Positions 45,960-53,252 of a stretch of DNA of 64,000 nt are shown here, in pieces. The notes under the pieces are model-generated. The model was not told the origin of the DNA, ran no database searches, and saw nothing but the letters and a program-made list of their open reading frames with translations. Source of the DNA: Constrictibacter sp. MBR-5 (GTDB taxonomy: Bacteria > Pseudomonadota > Alphaproteobacteria > JAJUGE01); the NCBI RefSeq assembly GCF_040549485.1, contig NZ_JBEPTK010000003.1, forward strand, positions 558,001 through 622,000, in the 5' to 3' direction. The position numbers were made by a program, and so were the translations under genes. How positions within the stretch are numbered: position 1 is the first letter of the stretch; each line of letters begins with the position of its first letter.

Positions 45960-46437
45960 TCATGGCGCATTTCCGCCGGGCTTCCTATCCGCAGCGAGGC
46001 CGCCCGGCTCGGTGCAAGGCTGCCAGGGCCAGAGATGCCCCATGGCGATATAGATGAAAGAGCCCGACCAGGCGATCAACAGGAGACCGTTCAAGGCCTC
46101 GACACCGGTGATGAATTGAAGGTGGCCGCTGGGAAAGACGTCGCCGAGTCCCAGCGAGGTATAGCTCACGATCGAAAAATAGAAATAGTCGAGCGGATCA
46201 GCGATGGTCCGACCGCCGAAGTCGCCGAGGGCAAGCGCACCACTGGCGAGCGCATAGGCACCCGCGTACACAGCCACCTCGACGAAGTGGGTCATCAGCG
46301 CCACCAGGACGATGACCAGAATACGCACGCCGGCGGTCATTGCGATGCGCGCCATCCCTCCGGAAAGCCAGCGCAGCACAGTGAAAAAGGAATGTCGCGA
46401 CGACGAGCGACACCGCCATGATTACTGCAACGATCAT
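45960..46437 (-). pseudogene. Two-helix K+ channel (Ion_trans_2), frameshifted in a T homopolymer
   Basis: The frame from ATG 46437 encodes the first half of helix 1 ('MIVAVIMAVSLVVATFLF'). A different frame continues with 'VLRWLSGGMARIAMTAGVRI' and further helices, ending at 45960. The second part contains a pore loop with 'YTSLGLGDV', a variant TxGxGD potassium selectivity filter, followed by the inner helix 'GVEALNGLLLIAWSGSFIYI'. On the coding strand the frames join if a run of five T (near 46391) is read as four. A homopolymer error or a real lesion is possible. The intact product would be a ~158-residue ion channel subunit. Confidence 0.72.
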
Positions 46438-46796
46438 CTCGGACTCCGGTTGATCTGAATAGGTCGGATTCTTCGCGCCGTCTTCAGCGGCTTAGCGTAT
46501 GGAAGCAAGGGCAATGCAGAGCTGACGTTTTGATCGCGCCGTCTCCCTGTATCCGATGCAGCAGGCGCCCTCCGGTCGGACCTTTCAGAGCAGCCGATGA
46601 ATTTCTGTGACCGGCGGGCGCCCTCGCGGCTCCCGGAGCGTCGCGGCGCCGCTGTAAGGCACGACGCCCAGTCGCGTCCTTGAAAGAGAAGCCGACCTGC
46701 CACCGTCAGGACCGAAAGCGCCCGGTTCACTCAAGGCCGAAGTGGGGCGGCACGGAGGCGGCGCAGGATCTCGGCCCGATCACGAGGAGCACAGCG
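46438..46796. other. Intergenic region upstream of ppsA
   Basis: About 360 bases between the divergent K+ channel gene and ppsA. No supported gene; short open frames lack ribosome sites and motifs. The region should hold the promoter of the rightward five-gene operon. Confidence 0.45.
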
Positions 46797-49217
46797 ATGA
46801 CCGAACAACGCACAGCCTGGTTCGACACCCTGACCGTACGCGATGTCCCGCGCGTCGGCGGCAAGAACGCGTCGCTTGGCGAAATGGTCCGTACGCTGAA
46901 GGACAAGGGCGTGCGGGTTCCCGACGGCTTCGCCACCACGGCCGCCGCCTTCCGTGAATACGTCGCGGCCAACGGCCTCGAGGCGGAGCTGCGCGCGCGC
47001 ATCGAGGCGCTGAAGAGCGGCAAGGCTTCGCTGCACGAGACCGGCGAGGCGATCCGCAGGCTGTTCCTCGACGCCGAATTCCCGGAGCCGATCGCCGAGG
47101 CAATTAAGGAGGCCTATCGAGAGCTGTCGCGGCGCGGCGAGCAGCGCGAGGTCAGCGTCGCCGTGCGCTCCAGCGCCACCGCCGAGGATCTGCCGCAGGC
47201 GAGCTTCGCCGGTCAGCAGGAGACCTTCCTCAACGTGCGCGGCGAGCGCGCCCTGCTCGACGCCTGCCGGCGCTGCTACGCCTCGCTGTTCACCGACCGC
47301 GCCATCAGCTACCGCGAGACCCAGGGCTTCGACCATCTGGAAGTGGCGCTGTCGATCGGCGTCCAGCGGATGGTCCGCTCCGACCTTGCCGGATCGGGCG
47401 TCATGTTCTCGATCGACACCGAGACCGGTTTTCCCGGCGTCGCGGTGATCAGCGCCGCCTGGGGTCTCGGCGAGACCGTGGTCCAGGGCGCCGTCGACCC
47501 GGACAAGTACCTGGTGTTCAAGCCCCTGCTCGGCGACGGCCGCCATACGCCGATCATTGAGAAGACGCTGGGCGCCAAGGAGACCAAGATGATCTACGCG
47601 ACCGGCGGCAGCACCCGCACCGCGACGGTCGCGACCACTCAGAAGGAGCGGCAGGCCTTCGTCCTCGCCGAGGCGGAGATCCTCGAGCTCGGCCGATGGG
47701 CGGCGATCATCGAGGACCACTACGGCCGCCCGATGGACATGGAATGGGCCAAGGACGGCGAGACGGGCGAGCTCTACATGGTCCAGGCGCGGCCGGAGAC
47801 GGTGCAGTCCTCCCGGCAGACCGGCCAGTTCAGGACCTATCGGCTGAAAGAGAAGGGCATGCCGATCCTTACCGGCTCGGCGATCGGCGAGGCGATCGCC
47901 GCCGGTCCCGTCTGCGCCATCCGCAGCGCCGCCGACATCGACCGCTTCCGCGACGGCGCCATCCTTGTCACCGGGATGACCGATCCGGACTGGGTTCCGA
48001 TCATGAAGAGGGCGGCCGGGATCATCACCGACCATGGCGGCACGACCAGCCACGCCGCCATCGTCAGCCGCGAGCTCGGCGTCCCCGCCATCGTCGGCAC
48101 CGGCCACGGCACCGAGCTGCTGCGCGACGGCCAGGAAATCACGCTCTCCTGCGCCGAGGGAGACCGGGGCGTGGTCTATGACGGCATCCTGCCGTTCGAA
48201 GCGACCGAGGTAGACCTCTCCGACCTGCCAGCGACCCGCACGGCGATGCTGGTGAACATTGCCAGCCCCGCCGCCGCCTTCCGCTGGTGGCGCCTGCCGG
48301 CCAGGGGCGTCGGGCTGGCGCGGATGGAGTTCATCATCAACAACCTGATCAAGATCCATCCGATGGCGCTGGTCCATCCGGAGCGGGTGGCCGACCCGGC
48401 GGTGCGGCGCGAGATCCGCGACCTGACCCGCGGCTGGGAAGACCCGAAAGACTATTTCGTCGAGACGCTGGCGCTCGGCATCGCCAAGCTCGCCGCCCCC
48501 TATCATCCGCACCCGGTGATCGTGCGCTTGAGCGACTTCAAGACCAACGAATATGCCCATCTCCTCGGCGGCGCCGCCTTCGAACCCGAGGAGGAGAACC
48601 CGATGCTCGGCTGGCGCGGCGCCTCGCGCTATTACGACGAGCGTTACCGGGACGGCTTCGCCCTCGAATGCCGCGCACTCAAAAAGGTGCGCGAGACGAT
48701 CGGGCTGACCAATGTCATCGTCATGGTGCCGTTCTGCCGGACGCCGGAGGAGGCGGACCGCGTGCTGGCAGTCATGGCCGAGAACGGGCTGTCGCGCGGC
48801 GAGAACGGCCTCGAAATCTACATGATGTGCGAGATTCCGTCGAACGTGTTCCTGGCGGAGGAGTTCGCGGAACGCTTCGACGGCTTCTCGATTGGCTCGA
48901 ACGACCTGACCCAGCTCGTGCTCGGGGTGGACCGTGACTCGGGCGAGCTCGCGCCGCTGTTCGACGAGCGCAACGAGGCGGTCAAGCGCGCGGTGCGGGA
49001 GGCGATCGCCAAGGCGCACGCAGCCGGCATCAAGATCGGCATCTGCGGCCAGGCGCCGAGCAACTATCCCGACTTCGCCGCCTTCCTGGTCGAGGAGGGG
49101 ATCGATTCAATCTCGCTTAATCCCGACAGCTTCGTCGCCACCGTGCGCCGCGTGGCAGAAGAGGAGGAACGGCTCGGCGCGGCGACGGCACCCCGCGCGG
49201 GCGAGGCTGTACGATGA
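46797..49217 (+). CDS. ppsA: Phosphoenolpyruvate synthase
   Basis: PEP synthase (pyruvate + ATP to PEP + AMP + Pi), 806 residues, the usual length. The N-terminal ATP-grasp domain begins 'VGGKNASLGEMVRTL' and includes 'VAVRSSATAEDLPQASFAGQQETFLNV'. The phosphohistidine domain has His419 in 'DHGGTTSHAAIVSRELG'. The C-terminal TIM barrel has 'MCEIPSNVFLAEEFAE', 'SIGSNDLTQLVLGVDRDS' and the catalytic Cys in 'GICGQAPSNYP'. The ATG at 46797 has GAGGAG upstream. It overlaps the dehydrogenase gene (ATGA). It permits gluconeogenesis from lactate or pyruvate, or buffers PEP under energy stress. Confidence 0.94.
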   Translation: MTEQRTAWFDTLTVRDVPRVGGKNASLGEMVRTLKDKGVRVPDGFATTAAAFREYVAANGLEAELRARIEALKSGKASLHETGEAIRRLFLDAEFPEPIAEAIKEAYRELSRRGEQREVSVAVRSSATAEDLPQASFAGQQETFLNVRGERALLDACRRCYASLFTDRAISYRETQGFDHLEVALSIGVQRMVRSDLAGSGVMFSIDTETGFPGVAVISAAWGLGETVVQGAVDPDKYLVFKPLLGDGRHTPIIEKTLGAKETKMIYATGGSTRTATVATTQKERQAFVLAEAEILELGRWAAIIEDHYGRPMDMEWAKDGETGELYMVQARPETVQSSRQTGQFRTYRLKEKGMPILTGSAIGEAIAAGPVCAIRSAADIDRFRDGAILVTGMTDPDWVPIMKRAAGIITDHGGTTSHAAIVSRELGVPAIVGTGHGTELLRDGQEITLSCAEGDRGVVYDGILPFEATEVDLSDLPATRTAMLVNIASPAAAFRWWRLPARGVGLARMEFIINNLIKIHPMALVHPERVADPAVRREIRDLTRGWEDPKDYFVETLALGIAKLAAPYHPHPVIVRLSDFKTNEYAHLLGGAAFEPEEENPMLGWRGASRYYDERYRDGFALECRALKKVRETIGLTNVIVMVPFCRTPEEADRVLAVMAENGLSRGENGLEIYMMCEIPSNVFLAEEFAERFDGFSIGSNDLTQLVLGVDRDSGELAPLFDERNEAVKRAVREAIAKAHAAGIKIGICGQAPSNYPDFAAFLVEEGIDSISLNPDSFVATVRRVAEEEERLGAATAPRAGEAVR

Positions 49218-50221
49218 AGGTTGTCGTCTTCGAGACCGAGGAATGGGAGCACCAGGCCTGCCTGCGGCTGAAGCCGGCGCACGAGCTGAGCTGCACGCGC
49301 GAGCCCCTCGATGCTCGCACGGCCGCAACTCACGCGGACGCCGAGATCGTCAGCACCTTCGTTAACTCGAAGCTCAGCGCCGACGTGCTGGCGCAGTTCC
49401 CTTCGCTCAAGCTGATCGCGACCCGCTCGACCGGTTACGACCATATCGACCTCGGCTGGTGTGCCGCGCACGGTGTGGCGGTGGCGAATGTGCCCGACTA
49501 CGGCGATTCAACCGTGGCGGAGCATGCCTTTGCGCTGCTCCTCGCCGTGGCGCGGAGCCTGGTCGAGGCGGTCGAGCGGACCCGCCGCGGCAACTTCTCG
49601 CAGGCCGGGCTGCGCGGCTTCGAGTTGCGCGGGAAGACGCTCGGCGTGATCGGCACGGGGCGGATCGGGCGGCGCGCGATCGAGATCGCCCGCGGCTTCG
49701 GCATGACGGTCATCGCTCACGATCTCTACCCAGACGCTGACGCGGCGAGCCGTCTCGGCTTCTGCTATGCCGACCTCGACGAGGTGCTGGCTGCGGCGGA
49801 CGCGCTGACGCTCCACGTGCCGGCGACGCCGGGCTCCGCGAGCCTGATCTCCGACCGCGAGTTCGGCCTGATGAAGCCGGGCGCGATCCTGATCAACACG
49901 GCGCGCGGCAATGTCGTCGACGTGCCGGCGTTGGTCCGGGCGCTTTCCGACGGGAGGCTGCGGGCCGCCGGGCTCGACGTCCTGCCGCAGGAGCCGCTGA
50001 TCCGCGAGGAGGCGCAGATCTTCCGTGAGGCGTGGACCGAAGGCCACGACCTGAAGGCGCTCGTCGCCAACCACGTGCTGCTGCGCTTCCCGAACGTGAT
50101 CGTCACGCCGCACAACGCCTACAACACGGAAAGCGCGGTGCGACGCATCATCGAGACCACGCTGGAGAACATCGAGGCCTTCGTCCGTGGCGAGCCGCGC
50201 AATTTGGTCACCCATGGCTGA
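49214..50221 (+). CDS. D-2-hydroxyacid dehydrogenase (D-lactate dehydrogenase-like)
   Basis: NAD-dependent D-2-hydroxyacid dehydrogenase of 335 residues. 'ATRSTGYDHIDLGWCAAHGVAVANVPDYG' and 'STVAEHAFALLLA' match the D-lactate dehydrogenase branch. The Rossmann motif is 'GVIGTGRIGRRAIEIARGFGM'. Catalytic Arg231 ('NTARGNVVD'), Glu260 ('LPQEP') and His300 ('TPHNAY') are all present. It would interconvert pyruvate and D-lactate. Its position between PEP synthase and the debranching enzyme, overlapping both, suggests a fermentative or lactate-recycling role. Confidence 0.9.
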   Translation: MKVVVFETEEWEHQACLRLKPAHELSCTREPLDARTAATHADAEIVSTFVNSKLSADVLAQFPSLKLIATRSTGYDHIDLGWCAAHGVAVANVPDYGDSTVAEHAFALLLAVARSLVEAVERTRRGNFSQAGLRGFELRGKTLGVIGTGRIGRRAIEIARGFGMTVIAHDLYPDADAASRLGFCYADLDEVLAAADALTLHVPATPGSASLISDREFGLMKPGAILINTARGNVVDVPALVRALSDGRLRAAGLDVLPQEPLIREEAQIFREAWTEGHDLKALVANHVLLRFPNVIVTPHNAYNTESAVRRIIETTLENIEAFVRGEPRNLVTHG

Positions 50222-52343
50222 CGACAAGGCCGCCGGAGCGCCCGTCGGTGTCCATGGGAGGCGTCAGGCGCCGCCTCCATCACACGAACCGGCACAGGCA
50301 GCTTCCACACCGGCGGAGCCGGACAGCGGCCCCGTCCGGATCGACCGCGGTGAGCCGCTGCCGCTCGGGCTGCACGATTGCCGCGACGGCTTGAACATCG
50401 CGGTGTTCAGCCGGCACGCCACGGCCATGACCCTGCTTCTATACGAGACGGCCGCCGGGACCCAGCCGAGCGCCCGGTTCCCTCTCGATGCCCGGTGTCA
50501 CCGGACCGGCGACATCTGGCATGCCAGCTTGACGGGAGACCTTCGCGGGAAGCTCTATGCTCTGCAGGCCGACGGGCCTCGTTCGCGGGCTGGCGGAGAC
50601 GAGTTCGATCCTCATCGAACGCTGCTCGATCCCTACGCCGCCGCCGTCACAGACCTGTCCGCCGGTTCGCGTGGCCGCTGCGTCATCGCCGACCAGCGCT
50701 TCGACTGGGCTGACGAGGCACCGCTCCGCCATCCCTGGAGCGAGACGATCCTCTACGAGACCCACGTGCGCGGGCTCACGATCGACCCGTCCTCCGGAGT
50801 CCGCCGACCGGGGGAATATCTCGGCGTCGTCGAGAAGATCCCCTATCTGCGGGAGCTCGGCGTCACGGCGATCGAGCTGATGCCGGTCCAGGCCTTCGAC
50901 CCGGATGCGGTCGAAGGGCTCAACCCGCTGAGAGGCGAGCGGCTGCGCGATTATTGGGGCTACAATCCCGTCGCCCTGTTTGCACCTATGCCGGGCTATG
51001 CCGGCGATGTCGCGCCGGGCGGCGAGCTCGTCGCCTTCAAGACCATGGTCCGGGAGCTTCACCGGGCAGGCATCGAGGTCATCCTCGACGTCGTCTTCAA
51101 CCACACGGGGGAAGGAGGGAAGAACGGTCCGACCTACAGCTTTCGGGGGCTCGACAATTCGATCTACTACGTCCTGACGCCCGATGGGGAATACGTGGAC
51201 TATACCGGCTGCGGCAACACGCTGAACTGCAACCATCCGGTGGTGCGCAGCATGGTCGTCGACTGCCTGCGGCACTGGGTGATCCACTGCCACGTCGACG
51301 GCTTCCGCTTCGACCTCGCTTCGGTGCTCGGGCGGGATGAGCAAGGCAACCTGCTGGCGAACCCGCCTCTGCTCGAACAGATCGCCGAGGACCCGATCCT
51401 GCGCGACGTCAAGCTGATCGCCGAAGCCTGGGACGCCGGAGGCGCCTTCCAGGTCGGCCGCTTCCCCGGCCGCCGCTGGGCCGAATGGAACTGCCATTTC
51501 CGCGACGATGTTCGCCGCTTCTGGCGCGGTGACCCGGGCATGACGGGCGCCTTCGCGACCAGGCTCGCCGGCAGCAGCGATCTCTACCAGCACGGCGGCG
51601 AAACCCCCCTCAACAGTGTCAACTTCATCACCAGCCATGACGGCTTCACGCTCAACGACCTGGTCAGCTATGCGCGCAAGCACAACGAGGCAAATGGCGA
51701 GGACGATCGCGACGGCCTCGACGAGAACTACAGCGACAACAACGGCGCCGAAGGGCCGACCGACGATCCGCACATCGACGCGATGCGGCTGCGCCAGATC
51801 AGGAACCTGCTCGCCACGCTCCTGCTGTCGCGCGGCGTGCCGATGCTGCTCGGCGGCGACGAGTTCCGTCGGAGCCAGGCGGGCAACAACAACGCCTATT
51901 GCCAGGACAATGCGATCTCCTGGTACGACTGGTCGCTGGCGGAGCGGAATGGCGAGCTCGTGCAGTTCGTTCGGCGGCTGATCGCGCTGCGCAAGGCGCA
52001 TCCGGTCCTGCGCTCCGAATCCTTCTACACGGACGGGGAGATCAACTGGTTCGGACCAGCAGGGCAAGAGCCCGACTGGAACGGGGCCGACAACCGGCTC
52101 GGCTGTCTCGTGCGGGGCAGCGACGTCGCACTCTGCCTGCTCTTCAACGCCTCTCCTGTCCGATGCCGGTTCGTCGTGCCGGCGCCGCCAGGGCGAGGAT
52201 GGGAGGTGGTGATCGACACGTCGAAGGAGCAAACCACCGCCGACACTTCGTTCGGCGCCGGGCACCGGATGAATGCTGCGGGCGAGATCTGGCTCGATGC
52301 GTGCACGACAGTCGTCGCTGTCAGCCGCTCCAAAGAAGCGTAG
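50214..52343 (+). CDS. glgX: Glycogen debranching enzyme GlgX
   Basis: GH13 isoamylase-type debranching enzyme of 709 residues that cleaves alpha-1,6 branches of phosphorylase-limit glycogen. An N-terminal ~45-residue Pro/Ala-rich extension precedes a CBM48 domain ('PLPLGLHDCRDGLNIAVFS'). The barrel has 'VILDVVFNHTGEG', nucleophile Asp367 in 'GFRFDLAS', acid Glu404 in 'LIAEAWDAGG' and Asp476 in 'SHDGFTLND'. 'QAGNNNAYCQDNAISWYDW' is typical of GlgX/TreX. The ATG at 50214 overlaps the previous gene by eight bases. It works with the alpha-glucan phosphorylase encoded at about 58-59 kb. Confidence 0.93.
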   Translation: MADDKAAGAPVGVHGRRQAPPPSHEPAQAASTPAEPDSGPVRIDRGEPLPLGLHDCRDGLNIAVFSRHATAMTLLLYETAAGTQPSARFPLDARCHRTGDIWHASLTGDLRGKLYALQADGPRSRAGGDEFDPHRTLLDPYAAAVTDLSAGSRGRCVIADQRFDWADEAPLRHPWSETILYETHVRGLTIDPSSGVRRPGEYLGVVEKIPYLRELGVTAIELMPVQAFDPDAVEGLNPLRGERLRDYWGYNPVALFAPMPGYAGDVAPGGELVAFKTMVRELHRAGIEVILDVVFNHTGEGGKNGPTYSFRGLDNSIYYVLTPDGEYVDYTGCGNTLNCNHPVVRSMVVDCLRHWVIHCHVDGFRFDLASVLGRDEQGNLLANPPLLEQIAEDPILRDVKLIAEAWDAGGAFQVGRFPGRRWAEWNCHFRDDVRRFWRGDPGMTGAFATRLAGSSDLYQHGGETPLNSVNFITSHDGFTLNDLVSYARKHNEANGEDDRDGLDENYSDNNGAEGPTDDPHIDAMRLRQIRNLLATLLLSRGVPMLLGGDEFRRSQAGNNNAYCQDNAISWYDWSLAERNGELVQFVRRLIALRKAHPVLRSESFYTDGEINWFGPAGQEPDWNGADNRLGCLVRGSDVALCLLFNASPVRCRFVVPAPPGRGWEVVIDTSKEQTTADTSFGAGHRMNAAGEIWLDACTTVVAVSRSKEA

Positions 52344-52398
52344 CTCAGGAAACCTGAGGCGGGTTCTCGGCCTGCCGGAATCGAGGGGAGTCTAAAAG

Positions 52399-53172
52399 AT
52401 GAGCAGAGTGCGAGACAAGGTGGCGATCGTGACAGGAGCCGCGCTGGGGCTGGGCGAGGCCTCGGCGCGGATGCTGGCGCGGGAGGGCGCGAAGGTGGTC
52501 GTCACCGACATCAAGGATGAGGAAGGCGAGCGGGTGGCGCAGGCCATTGCCGAGGCCGGCGGCGAGGCGATGTACCTTCACCACGACGTCGCCGTGGAGA
52601 GCGCCTGGGAGCAGGTGGTGCAGACCGCCCTCGACCGGTTCGGGCGGCTCGACGTGCTCGTCAACAATGCCGGTGTCGGCTGGGGCGGGCCGCCGGAGGA
52701 GGAGACGCTGGAGCGCTGGCGCCGCCTGATGAGCGTCAATCTCGACGGCGTGTTCCTCGGCACCAAGCATGCGATCCTGGCGATGAAGCGGAACAAGCCG
52801 GGCGGCTCGATCATCAACCTGTCCTCGATCGAGGGGCTGGTCGGCGATCCCAATCTCGGGGCCTATAACGCCTCGAAGGGCGGCGTGCGGCTCTACACCA
52901 AGTCGACGGCGCTTTATTGCGCCAAAGCGGGGCTGAGCATCCGGGTCAACTCGATCCACCCCGGCTATATCTGGACGCCGATGGTCGAGAACTACCTTGC
53001 CGAGAACGGGGACGTCGAGGAGGGCCGGCAGACCCTGAACGCCCTGCACCCGATCGGTCATGTCGGCGAACCGGACGACATCGCCTTCGGCGTACTCTAT
53101 CTCGCCTCGGACGAGTCGAAATTCGTCACTGGCACCGAACTGGTGATCGACGGCGGCTACACCGCCCAATAA
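52399..53172 (+). CDS. Short-chain dehydrogenase/reductase
   Basis: Classical SDR of 257 residues. The cofactor motif is 'TGAALGLGEASARML' (TGxxxGxG), with Asp after beta-2 ('VVTDIKDEEG') favouring NAD. 'NNAGVGWGG', the catalytic Ser in 'INLSSIEG', and 'YNASKGG' (Tyr-x-x-x-Lys) complete the active site. The sequence is of the type annotated as 3-beta-hydroxysteroid or cyclic alcohol dehydrogenase, but the substrate is unknown. It follows glgX after 55 bases with its own start and lies before the P-type ATPase gene. Confidence 0.88.
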   Translation: MSRVRDKVAIVTGAALGLGEASARMLAREGAKVVVTDIKDEEGERVAQAIAEAGGEAMYLHHDVAVESAWEQVVQTALDRFGRLDVLVNNAGVGWGGPPEEETLERWRRLMSVNLDGVFLGTKHAILAMKRNKPGGSIINLSSIEGLVGDPNLGAYNASKGGVRLYTKSTALYCAKAGLSIRVNSIHPGYIWTPMVENYLAENGDVEEGRQTLNALHPIGHVGEPDDIAFGVLYLASDESKFVTGTELVIDGGYTAQ

Positions 53173-53252
53173 GCGGCCTCCCGCCGCGACATCCGTTCAC
53201 TCGCCGGCTTCGAACTCCCCCTGCGCGCCAGCCTTCAGCGCCGAGCAATGCA

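Noticed and set aside
46731-49019. 762-codon open frame on the minus strand opposite ppsA
   Set aside because: It mirrors the coding frame of a fully supported PEP synthase. It has low-complexity Arg/His/Gly/Ala composition and no motif; it is an antisense shadow typical of high-GC DNA.
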